NCBI GenBank assembly: GCA_914767715.1
Contig: OU612073.1
Coordinates: forward strand, 11,532,001 to 11,596,000
DNA length: 64,000 nt
DNA from: Membranipora membranacea
Taxonomy: Eukaryota > Bryozoa > Gymnolaemata > Cheilostomatida > Membraniporidae
Direction of reading: 5' to 3'
Shown here: positions 11,201-23,200 of the stretch, in pieces
How the letters are laid out: every line of letters starts with the position of its first letter
Position numbering within the stretch: the first letter of the stretch is position 1
Translations under genes and position numbers: made by a program
Notes under the pieces: model-generated
Databases searched by the model: none
What the model was told of the DNA's origin: nothing
What the model saw: only the letters and a program-made list of their open reading frames with translations

Positions 11201-14200
11201 CATAGATCCCCTTCTTCTTGGAGGGGGCGATCCTGAACCCTTTCTCCTCAGTTTAGGGGACCCAGAACCTCTTCTTCTTGGTTGGGGCGACCGCGAACCC
11301 TTTCTCCTTGGTGGAGGTGATCGAGATCCCCTTCTCTTTGGTGGAGGTGATGGTGAACCCCTGCCTTGTCGGCGAGGCGGAGAACCCGATCTGTTCCTTT
11401 TAGGAGACATTGACCCAGATCCTCTTCGCTTTCTAGGCGGTGGGCTTCGAGTGTCTTTTCTACGCTGCTGAGGGCTTCCCGATACTCTGCGCCTGGGTTT
11501 GGGGCTGGCAGAGTTCTGTTTCCTGCCACGCTGCGGACTCCCTGATCTACTTCTACGTGTGGGAGATCCTCGACGACGTGGTGGGGGCGGGCTACCTGAG
11601 ACGCTGTGACTCTGTCTCCTACCCTTTTTGTTCTGTTTAGCTGGAGGAGGACTTGCGCTGACTGACCGACTAGGTCTTCTTTTCGGTGGAGGTGATCCAC
11701 TTGCTGCCCGCCTGGCTTTCATCTTATTTTTACGAGGTGACGGCGATGGAGACCTATAATATCAAGTCACAATATCTGTTAGATGTTAGGTTATCTCTCA
11801 ATTAGGTTCATCTAACAGCAATGGTCATTGCCACCCGTGATAGATCAGGGAGAGTTCACTACATTGCAAATTTAAAGATCACACATTTAAATTGTGAAGA
11901 CAAAAAGTCAACATGCAAGTTCCAATTATAAACATATATATAGCATTTATTTGTTCATGGTCTCAAGCCATTGTTACAATTAATCCCTTAAACTGATGCT
12001 CGGCTAATCATAGCTAGGCTCATTGTCCGAGTATTACAGATCTTTTTCATCTCAACAGCTGCCATGACAAACTGAGTAAAACAAAACAAGCACTTCTCCC
12101 TGCATACCTGCTGCCTGATGGAGCCCTCTTCTTCCTCTGTCTAGGAGGAGGGGGAGATCTGCTAGCCCTAGGACTAGGAGATCGTTTGGATCTGTTACGG
12201 GGTGGGGAGCCCCCACTATTACTACGTGCTCGGCGTACTTTCTTAGCCGGTGATGGTTTGACAGGTTGTGATCCTGATCTACTTCTGCGACGCCTTCCAG
12301 GACTCCTGCTTTTAGATGGTGATCTGCAATTCCAAATTATTATTGAAACTATTATCAAATTGATAAAAGAATTTTATCAAATTAATATTTAAAGTTAAAA
12401 TGAACATGTTACTTTAGAGTTCTCACTGAGCCACACATAATTTGTGTTGATGCATACACTACCATAAGACAAACTAAATCTAAACAGACCACTTGAAAAA
12501 AAACCATATTATTTGAGAACTTGTAAAATAGCACACTCAACTTTGCAGGAAAATCATTCCTTGTTTCTATTTATATTGGAACTATGAGGCGATAGGTAAA
12601 TAAGAGTTATAACAATGCACGTCGATATGCCCCTAGACAGATATAGCCAAATCAGACATTCAAGTGGCAGCAAAGGGGTCATCAGCGTTGGGTTGTATGA
12701 AGATTTCGACCCTGCTAATACAACTTATAACCATAACAGTTTGTATACCTTTGAGCTCTTCTCTGTCGTCGCTGTGGAGATCCCTTATCAGACTCCCGAC
12801 TACTCGATCTATTATCTCTAGCCTTAGCCTGTGCTCTAGCCTTAGATAGCGGACTCAGTGAACGGGCCGGCTCACGGGGTGGTGGAGACCGCCTGGGTGC
12901 AAGTGGTGACCTGTTCAATTTTACAATAACAAAACTCTCAATAGTAAAAACTTGATGTGTGCTCAGGAGAATGTTTGAATAGATCAAGTATGATCTAATT
13001 TGCTTGTATTTAGAGTTGGAGCGCCAGGCAAATTGAATCAAACATAGTCTAGGATCTGTATGAGGCATTTATTAACTCAAAAACTATGTGTGTGTGGTGG
13101 TGGTTGTGTACACAGCAATATTAGATATCTTCTTAATCAATGTTCATGGTTTATTTCCATCATGAGCTAGCATCACCTTGATGAGCTATGGCTGTATGAA
13201 CACTATGCCATTGAGAGGTACGGTAGAATGGCCAGTGACCTAGAGGGACAATACAACAGATTCGCAAAAACAATCAAGAATCATGATCGTGATAACTGTT
13301 TAACTTATTAATTACTGACCTTCTCCTGGGAGGAGGTCTCGGGGGAGAAGCTCTCCTCATTCTAGGGGGACTTCTGTAGGACTGTCTCGGCGGGGGTCGT
13401 CTGTACCTGGGCGAGCGTGATCTAGAAATAAGAAATGGAGAATTACAATCCCCATACAGTAATTGATTCACCCGTATAGCTGTATAGATGATAAATCAAA
13501 CGGAAAATGTTATGCCGCATTAAATAAATCTTTGTCTGATGATTAAATCTTTGTCTGATGAATCTTTGTTTGCCCATAAAAATTTTAAATAAAGAAAAAT
13601 GTAAAATATTTGGAGTTGTCCTATTAGCAGAATAAGTTCAGGGAGAGGACAACTTCACCTCTCATAAATTACAAATTAATATTGGAGAAAGTACCAAGTA
13701 TTGCAAGCCTTGGTGATAACCAAACAGCTACAGTAGTTTCTATGGGAACCCTAGCAGGACACAGAGCGGTGGTAGTAAGTTACCTGCGTTGATACCTATC
13801 TGGTGACCTTCTCCTGTCACGCGACCTTGACCGCCTATCCCGAGATCTCATGTTACGAGGTGAGCGAGAACGTTTGTCACGAGATCGACTTCTTCTACGA
13901 GGGCTTTTAGATCTAGATGAATAATCATAATGGAAGATGCTATGACATTGAGGTACTGTTTGCTCCACATTGAAGTCACTAGTAGCAAAGAGCGACAGGC
14001 ATCAAGCCAGAGGTCTCTTCAGAGTGCTCACACTTAAATGTCAGAATATCATCACTAGTACTTCGCACTGTGTCTACATCTATTATCAAAGTTTGGACAA
14101 TAGTATACACTAGTTTTTATGCAGTGGAAGCTCAATTCGACCATTTTGAAATTATTGTAGTGTATACTTTCAAAGGTTGGGTTATCAGCTACCCTTCAAG

Positions 14201-17200
14201 TGCACCTAGCTAATAATCTGTTACGGTTCTATTCAATAATATAGTTATTAATGGTCAGTAATATAAGTCAGTAATATAGTCAGTAGTGGTAAATGCTCAT
14301 TAGTCAGTAATGGTAGGTCGTATATGTAGGGCCCACTCCAGGTGTATACATGTCACTTACCTTCTTCTGCCGCCCTCGTCAGAGCTATGACTGCCCTGCC
14401 TGTTTCTGTACTGTCTCTTCTTATCTGGACTCGGCGCAGACTCTTTGGTGTTTTCGGCAGCAGTCTTATCTTCTGTCTGTTCATCTCCGGACTTTTTATC
14501 GGCCTCGCCGTTAGCGGCCGTTTTATCATCATCTGCTTTAACGTCTCCATTCCCATTGCTGTGACAATTGAGAACATGGATTTAGATCCAGCTTGTTGTC
14601 TTGTGTGTACTATGTCAATTTCATAAGGGTGCGCATAAGAACATGGAAACTAAAGACAAACAGGCTCATATGTATCCGAGTCATCTACCCCTTACATCTG
14701 TCAACTTACTAATCACACCCTAACTAAATGTTTGTTCCCATCCTATTAAACTTCTGTAAATTCCTCAAGTTTGCAATAATTTGTCCTTTTTTTAAAATCA
14801 ATTTTGAACAGGAGTTTTGACAATGAAGTTTGCAATCAAGAAATCCAACTGCTCAATTTTTAAAAGCTCGTAAATGATTTACGTTTTTTCTGCGTCCCCG
14901 TTGACTTTGTTCTCTTCTCTTTTGTCTCGGCTCTCTCTTGATTTATCTTTTCTCGGAGAACGTGATCTCCTTTTCCTGTCTCTGTCGTCTCGCCGCCTCC
15001 TAGGACTTCTAGATCGACTCTTACGTCTAGAGATAAGAAAGCACAATGTCAAGAATCAGTGAGGAGCTGACAGTATACATCATGATATCAGGTGGAGAAC
15101 AGATGAACTAATGTGCATATTGTTCGAAGATGTGGTGCAACTCCAAATACAGACAATCCTGATCGAACATGATAGTATGAAATCAATATTGTGCTTTTCT
15201 AAGTTAATCACTACAAATAAATTTGGTTTGTACCCAGCATGCAAATTGTCACAAGATGCGAAATGAGCTGCCTTTGTCTACCTTTTCTCAGATTCTTTGC
15301 GTTCAGCTTTTAATGTTTCAGCAATCGTCTTCTCCGTTTCTTTGAGTGTCTCAGCTAACTTGGCCTGCTCCTCCTGCAAGTCAATAAAAAATGTTTAGAT
15401 TTTGGCCTCGACTCAACATGGCTGATGTATTTTGCCGAGAAAGAATTGCTTGAGCTGACTGCATGAGTTACTTTTCAGTTATATATCCCAGTTTATATTG
15501 AGAAAACTGAAAAGCCAAAGGGCCAAAACTTGTATATCAGATATGTGCTTTCTTTCAGAAACAGTTAAACATTGATAGCTTTGTCACCAAGCATGGAGTT
15601 CAATCTATTCCAGCTCATTGCACTTTGTCAGGGAACAGTTTTGATATATAGCTATGTGAGAAGTTAGTTATGCTCGAAACAAAGCTGACACAAAATCAGT
15701 GTCAAATTGTTTTGGTCTAACATAAAAATAGTAAGTTCAAATCCACTCAACATTTCTTGTGTCTTGGACAAAGATAACTGTTTTTTTTACTTGACATAGA
15801 TCTGCTTGGTTAGGAGTTTGTCTGCTAGAGACCAGTCAGTGAAAAATGCTTACTTCTCTAGCCTGGATCTCAGCTTTCTTGGCAGCAATGAAAGCTTCCG
15901 GTACTCCCATCTCATTCTCCATAGCTGAGAGCAGATGCTCCCACAGGGCAGCCATGAACAGGCGAGCATTCTTACCATTCAGAAAACCAGTCAGGTTAAT
16001 CTGCATTTCTTTTGGATCAGGAAACTAAAACAGAAAACAGACACCAACACATGAGTGAAACAAGACTAAAATGGGCCCACTACTGGCATAAATTGATCAA
16101 ACTCAAAAGTTTGGCAACAGTTCATCATCGATGTTTTTGGTGGTATTTCATCAAATTCATCACAGTTTAACAAATTATCAAAGTCGCTTCGTTTTATAAA
16201 AGATATCATTTTTACAGATACACTTTGCAATATATATATGCAACACAAGCCACAATTTGAGGTCGTTTTGCCTCCACAGAATTTCTCCCCATGTATCTAC
16301 AAAACTGAATGATGTGATGTCCGGTCTCTGAGTCGGCAGCATACCAGCCCCTTCACACACTGCATCCTCGAGTCACCATACGTACCTAAATAATAAACCA
16401 ATACTGTCAACATCAGATCGAAAAAAAAATGAACTGTTAGATTTACTTGAACAATATACCCATAATCATTATTTATATTATCATCCCTCGGTAATATTCA
16501 AACAAATTAGCCAAGGACCATAATGTTTTCCCATCACATTTGGCCACATATATGATATTATGATCAGTTATCCCTTATCGACTTGTATTGGCAAAAGACT
16601 TACTTACGTATCTTTGTGTAGAACCAAACAAGCTAAACTTTGACGAATATTAGGCTAGTATCCTAATGTAACCAACGTTCCAGCAACGCCTCTGTGCATG
16701 ATTACTGTTTATTTCAATTTGATGGTATGGGATTATATTGATTCGAATAAACTCTCATATCAATCAAGAGCAAACCCCAAATAAGATAAATGATGAGTGA
16801 CAAAAAATAATCAATAACAGGGGTGGTACCTAGAGCCAAAGTACACATTTTCAGCCTCTTCTCCCCTATCAATTAATTTGGGAGCAACTTGTAAATAAGG
16901 AATCAAACTTGACTTTATGTTGCCAATATATAGACGAAAATTGTTTTGACCACTTCCAGACATCTCATCAAGGCTTCCTATTGGACAAGGACCAAAAAGC
17001 GCTTCCATGACAATTCCTACCTGTTGTTATAAGTGACTCTGCGCAGTCAATAGAAGAACGACGTGACGTCTCCGGCGATTTCATGATGCATTCCTAATGA
17101 TGTAAGGCAATGGTTGCTCGCAACCCATACAGCTATCTGAGTAGGTAGTGTTTTATCTATTTGATGGAAAATTCATATATGTAAGACAAATATTCCCAAC

Positions 17201-18524
17201 AAAAACTACAATACAATATGCCAAACTTGATGATGTAGACTCTACTAAATGGCATAGTAGATGAAACAAAGGAACATGATATGGTGAGTGTATCAATTGG
17301 TAGGCATGGAGCCTAGCTAAAAACACAATGAGAAGGTTCGATTATAAAACAGCAAACCTAAAGAGTGCGATCCGGAGTCCTCTTCTCATCAGCTAGCTGC
17401 TCTGCAAAATATAAAAGTTCTTAGCACATCCAAGAGACAAAAATTGGAGCATGGATACATTTGAAGGTGACCTACCCTTTCTTCCAGTTGATTGAAGATA
17501 AATTCAATGACTACATCATCTTCAAAGCCCAGTATTTCTGTGATTTTGGTCGTGATCCAAGGCTTGAGTGTGTCCAACTCAACCTTTGACATATCCACCT
17601 GGAATAAATGAGAGAGTCCATTAGGGAAAATCTTAAGCAATTCAATTTATGAAGGACATCTTGATTACAGTCATGAAGTCGCAACTCAAACTTGCAATTG
17701 TACGCTTACTTATATGTTAAACTTATGATTCAGCGTTGTTGTTGAGGATTCCATTTATAAATTATGTAATATCTATTCATAGGGTTAGCTTATCTGGTGA
17801 TATTACCTTCTTTTCAATGACATCCTCAAACTTCATCTGTTTTATCAGCTTCTTCTTCTTGTCTGCGAACCTGCTGTCCTGGTCCGCACTCGTTCCCTGA
17901 AACAGAACCAACTGAGGTGCAGAATTCAGCTTGAAGAATTTATTACAACAAGTTCGCAATACGAATAACATTGACCAAACTAATAATGGTAAATGTAATT
18001 TTTATAAATTACATTTTAAGTTAGATCCCTTTGAGCAGCAGCATGCCCAACTGAATGAAGTATGCACAGCAAGAACAATCACTACTATCAGTGATGGCTA
18101 ACGAATAGTAAGTAGGTAGGTAGCCTAATCATTTATTATAAAATTTATTATTATAATAATGATGAGTACAAAAAATAAGATTAGATTGGATGCTCACTCC
18201 ACTCATCAACTGCATAACACACTTACTTACTATCGTATCTAGAATTTAGGCTAGATAAAAGAAGATACTCTACTGCTACTCCACTGAAATAATTCTCTCA
18301 TAGTCATACTCAATGCTGATAGTAAGTTAGTAATACTAATAGATAGATAAGATAGATGTTACTTGTTAGTATAAGTAAGTGTAGTCAAGCAAGTCTTGGC
18401 AAGTGTGGTGATTGATGACTATTCCCATCATTCAAAGAAGATTTAAGCATACTGTTTCTCTACCCATATATGCACTATACCCTCAATGACATATTAGGCT
18501 CACCTTGAAAAAGCCAGCATCCAT
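8241..18524 (-). CDS. SRRM1: Serine/arginine repetitive matrix protein 1 (SRm160), splicing coactivator
   Basis: Seventeen coding exons in transcript order: 18504-18524, 17807-17896, 17476-17598, 15854-16024, 15282-15373, 14883-15026, 14361-14558, 13784-13912, 13320-13421, 12749-12910, 12108-12323, 10998-11753, 10547-10809, 10156-10219, 9614-9698, 9030-9137, 8241-8351 (2835 nt, 944 aa, similar to the roughly 900 aa of vertebrate SRRM1). The protein starts MDAGFFKGTSADQDSRF and residues about 30-140 form the PWI nucleic-acid-binding domain (KPWITTKITEILGFEDD). A coiled, Glu/Lys-rich linker follows, then RS/SP-rich exons. The 756-nt exon holds tandem SPPPRRRGS-like units. A lysine-rich stretch leads to the conserved end LEKDLRKKALESMKKKQ. 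The family bridges SR proteins and snRNPs on exon enhancers and joins the exon-junction complex in nuclear speckles. Most RS exons share phase-2 boundaries, so exon skipping would keep frame. An acceptor at 18577 implies a 5' UTR intron. Confidence 0.95.
9136..9226. repeat. Four-copy 22-23-bp tandem repeat spanning an SRRM1 splice acceptor
   Basis: Units at 9136-9158, 9159-9181, 9182-9203 and 9204-9226 share GGCTAAAAATAGACACAAATATA on the + strand. On the coding (-) strand each reads as a pyrimidine tract ending TTTTTAG or TTTTAG. The real acceptor of exon 9030-9137 is the copy nearest the exon. Confidence 0.9.
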
Positions 18525-20211
18525 GGCTGCAGAGAGATAATCCTTTCAATGCCAAAGTTTTTCTCAGCAGTCCTCCCTGTTCAAAGGAAAAATTCAATGG
18601 GTGAAGTTTTGTAGTCTCAAGTTAAATTAGTTCTTGGCCAATACTTTAATAATTTTATTTCTCAATAATAATAATATAAAAATATTTCATTCTTAGTTTC
18701 TAATTATTTTGAGCCAGGATAATTTAATTTTATGCATCATTTTAGTAAGAAAATAAATAAGTCTTTTTTAAGACTACAAATAGAAATAACGCGGGAAAAT
18801 TTAGTAGCAAACTACTGAACTTGTCGTAAAAAAAACTCACACTCATTGACAGTGACAACATTTGATTTCAGACAAAGTCAGGCCCAGGGTACATTATCCT
18901 GTTTTTGAACTACTACAGAAAAGGATAGTGTACTCTTCTGGTCATGAAGACTCACACAAGTTCCCATTCGCAAAAGAACAATGATCCTGATAAAAAATGT
19001 AAGCTTTGTTTGTAACTCAACTGTTGTGTTGTTGTAAATTTGTTCAATCAATTCACTATGAAAATTGAAGTAGATATTTACTCTTTAATTTTGGACAGCT
19101 TAATAGTAAAGTGAATAGAACAAGAGTCAGAAGAAACCTTAGATTAGAGTTTGAAGAGTCTTTATTAAATAATTGCATCAAAACATGGTAAACTGTCCAC
19201 ACACACAGTCCTGTAGTGTAGTACTAGTAGAAGTAGTATTAGAGGATAGAGTAGAGTGGACCCTATATTAGTTGATGGTAGGAAGGTAGGTAGAAGATGA
19301 TACAGAACTACCACCAACAAATCAACCTTCCGGCCAATAATGTGCACTCTTACCTGTGTTAGTGCTGAGGCAGTAAAAGAACAGCCTAGCTGTATCTCAC
19401 TGTTACTGACAACTTTTATTATAATATGTGTTGTGGAATTAAGCTCGCCAGATATTATCCCGAAGACGATACGGATACTCCTGCTAATGCTTCTTAGTAG
19501 GCCTAACTGACAACCCTCACCCCGCAGTGTCAAACATTTTCTGTAATTGCTGTTGGTCAATGACACAGACATGTTGCTTATGTGTCCCTAACTTAAACTA
19601 AGCCCTGTGCCAAAATTTCACCGCTGTCAAAGTTATTATCAAGTGTGCTTAAACACTAAATTTGCCTACAGATTAACCAGCTCTTTTATGTCTATGATGA
19701 TGAGGATGTACCTGTTTCAATCATCAATGAACTCCTTTTCATTGTTGCGCTTGATCCTCGGGTAACAATATATTAAGCTGATGAAACCCAAAATGTCGTC
19801 TAATTAGAGATAGCAATTTGTGTGGCGGCCCATTCAATCAATGCACAATCATCGTGTCAAGCCACGTTCACCATAACATTAGTTCATAGGAATCAGTCAC
19901 ATGTAATTGGTTGCCATGTTGATTTATTGTATAAAAATGTTTGTTAGATTCCGTAGAGCCCGTAGAACAAAAAAGCAGCCGCATGACAAGGCTTCCCGTA
20001 AATAGCTTGTCACAAAGCAGAGGATGGTGATAGATAGCTGAATTCATCAAAGGTTAATTGTGTGTGCAACCGAATTATAGAAGTTGTAGTATGTTGTATA
20101 CGTATTTTGATAGAAGATTTATATTTATTTATGTACTTGAAAATTATATGTTGTATTTTAGTGAGTGGTGTATTTAACCGAGATGATTGTATACAGCATG
20201 TACATACTCAG
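18525..20211. other. Head-to-head intergenic region between SRRM1 and CHAF1B
   Basis: About 1.7 kb between the two divergent start codons, presumably holding both promoters. The SRRM1 leader continues to an acceptor at 18577 and so has at least one intron. Candidate upstream donors on the - strand include 19353 (CACAG^GTAAGAG). For CHAF1B, an acceptor TATACAG ending at 20196 lies in frame upstream of ATG 20212. Joining an upstream ATG there would give M-HVHTQMINWH, which matches the human start MKVITCEIAWH in length. No TATA box is obvious. Confidence 0.5.
19354..19572 (-). other. Possible upstream leader exon with open frame
   Basis: A 73-codon - strand frame starts at ATG 19572 (an in-frame TAG lies just upstream) and runs to a strong donor, ACACAG^GTAAGAG, at 19354/19353. 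It could be a 5' leader exon of SRRM1 joined to the acceptor at 18577. In that case the frame would continue out of register with SRRM1 and stop in exon 17807-17896. I do not recognise the peptide. It could equally be chance, or the 5' end of an unknown gene. Confidence 0.2.
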
Positions 20212-23200
20212 ATGATAAATTGGCATGGACCCACAGGTACTATATTCAGTGTTGACATTCAGCCACAGAGAGACAACTCCAGACAGAGAGTGGCCACAGG
20301 TGGAGCTGATAGTCGTGTACAGGTCTGTGTCTATATCTAGCTAGTCTATGCGTCCAGAATCAAAATTTGTGGAGTTAGTGGCGCTTAGCGCTATACTAAC
20401 TGACTTAGGTCTGTGTCTATATCTAGCTAGACCATGTTTGGTCCATTTGCCTGCATTCAGAGTTGCTTCTGGTCCACTGGTCACTGTGGCGTGACCAGTG
20501 GAAGGAGCAACTGGAATGCAGGCAATTGGATTAAATCTAATATCTAGCTAGTCTATATATCCAGACTCAGATCTGTGGGGTTAGTGGCGCTTAGCGCTAT
20601 ACTATCTGGTCTAGGTATGGAGTCTGAGCACTTGGATTAGTGTGTCATGAAAAGAGAACGACACATTGCTACCCTCGGTGCAAATTCGTACATATATGTC
20701 TTCATTGATGAGTTTTTATTACCTCTGGGAGCTCTATTTGGCAAAAAAATGTCACAAAGCATTTATATGAAAGAGAACATTCTGACGGAAAAATCTGCAG
20801 TATAAATACAGATGATGTGTTTTCTATATGTCTCTAGGTATGGGAGCTGCTGAATGATTCTGAGGGTATAGGTAGTGTAGATCACCTCTCTGAGCTAAAC
20901 AGACATGATTGTGCTGTCAATGTGGTCAGATTCCATCCTACAGAAGACATCATAGCATCCGCTTCAGATGGTAGGTAACCTAGCCTTGTCATACAGCTAT
21001 TACCCCCGAAACCAAACAAAAAATAGTCGCGTGATAGGTAATTATATTTATCAATGGATTTTAATTTCATGTACCCATTTGTTTTAGTTACACGGAATAA
21101 GTACAACTAACAGTGCAGGTGGCAACCATAGTCAATTATATTTCCCTCCCCAACCTCTTTGTTACTAGGATTCACCACTCCTGATGCATCTAATTGCTTG
21201 GTGGCAAATTACAAGCGCTAACAGACCGCACAATCCCATCTGTGTGATCACCAATGTTTTAATAGCAGAAAATGATTCCTATAATATTCAACCAAAATTT
21301 ATTTAAATTGAGTCTACAGTGAAATAGCTGACTTGTCTGTGACTGAGCTTTGATTATTCAGACTTGATGGCTATGCATAATGAGAGAGTTACCACAAGCT
21401 AAGAACAGTTTTCGTGAGAGGTTTTATGCCAAAAAACAAAAAGGGGTTTACAGATCTTTTTGAAATATGTACAGTGATTGCAAATCATTTTTATATGACG
21501 CATTTTGTTTATCCAGTGGAATATACTTAGTCTATCACGTGGTTGTAGACAAGGCTAGAATATACTCTAGCTAGACCAAGTTTGGTCCTTTTGCCTGAAT
21601 TCGGACTTGCTCCCATTCCACTGGTCGTATCGCAGGCGAAAAGGCGGCGTGACCAGTGTAAGGGGAGCAACTGGAATACAGGCAGTGACCAGTGTAAGGG
21701 GAGCAACTGGAATACAGGCAAATTGACCAAACTGGGTCTATACATTATAGTATATTCTACTTGATGAAAAATGTGTCATATAAAAATGAATATACTCCTG
21801 TGCATTACTTCTTTGTTGTCTTCAAGTAGAACAATAAAGCCTAAATTCATTATTATAATTTTGCTGCTTTTAGACAGATGTATGTTCCTGTGGAGATTAG
21901 ATACTAGCGATTTATCGGAGGCTCCAAAAATATTCGCAGAGGAAGGAGATGGTGAGAAAGTGGAGAACAGAGAAAACTGGACTGTCATCAAACAATTCAG
22001 GTTTGGGCTTATCTGTGGTGACAACAAAGATATTGTCACAGAATTGAATCTTTCCCAGAGTTCAGTAGATTGATTGGATTTATACTGCTAGTCACTCCAA
22101 TGAGTCCAGAAGGCGCCATTCTAAGGCCGCTGTATTTTTTCGGAGTGAACACTTTGAAAATGCATTGAGAATAATCAAAGGCAAAGTTCGCAACCCTTTC
22201 AAAGTAGCCTTATGTCAAAGGCTCTTTTGTTGTTTTGAAAAAAAGGGGCCTTTGAGATATGGCTATTCCAAACTCCTGTAAAAACTTAACCAAGTTATAA
22301 CCTCTCTCACGTTACAGGGGACATGGTTCTGAGGTATACGATATAGCCTGGTCACCTGATGCGCGATACTTAGCCTCAGGAACCATGGACAACACCACTT
22401 ATGTATGGGACACAAACACATGTAGAAAAGTGGCTATGTGGCAACATCATAAAAGCTATGTGCAGGGAGTAGCGTGGGATCCAAACAACAAACTGGTGAC
22501 AACTATGAGCAGTGACAGGTGGGTGACCTTCTGACATTGTGAATATACCAATAATACAATCATTTTAGCTTGATAACCTTGTGGGTACCCTCAGATAGTG
22601 CAATAGTGTATCATTTGCAATCGATGTGCGTTGGTGATATTTGAATGGACATCTAACAGTAGCAGATTCATCTTTGTTATCTAATAATAAAGAGTCTACT
22701 GTCAAGTTGAAGCAGTGTCTTTGAAAAACAGCTTTACTTCACAGGAAAACATGATGTGTATCATAGTATCTTTGCAAGGAGTAATCCTTTATCTAAGCGT
22801 GTCTTTTTCTTTGTCAGATTGGAATACAATCCCAAATGTATCAATTTTTCCAGTAAAGGTTGTACTGCTTCAATGAAATACAAATGAGACCGATGGTTTC
22901 CATAATCATATTAAGGAGCTTGAGACATGCCCTATCTACCTGATAACATCGCCATGTGTGACAAGCTGTGCAATTTTGAGTTGTGTACTCTTTGAAGTCA
23001 AGTTCAGGGAGGGAGTAACTCCCAATTTCGCACTGACTAATTTACTTTTTAGTTACGTGAATCTAAAACTGATAACCAACAATTTTGTCTTGTCCCACAA
23101 TGGATAAACATGATGATTGTCAAGTGATACATAGTTTGAGCAAACTCTCTTAGTAACAGTATTTCTCACATGGCCGAAAGCAAAGGCATGAACGCAAAAT

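Noticed and set aside
10459-11640. Plus-strand frames opposite the RS-rich SRRM1 exons
   Set aside because: Antisense shadows of Ser/Arg/Pro codons; the - strand exons join in phase to give a full SRRM1.
19354-19572. Faint resemblance of the - strand peptide to RNA 3'-terminal phosphate cyclase
   Set aside because: Only scattered residues match and upstream parts of the family are absent. Listed only as a possible leader exon.
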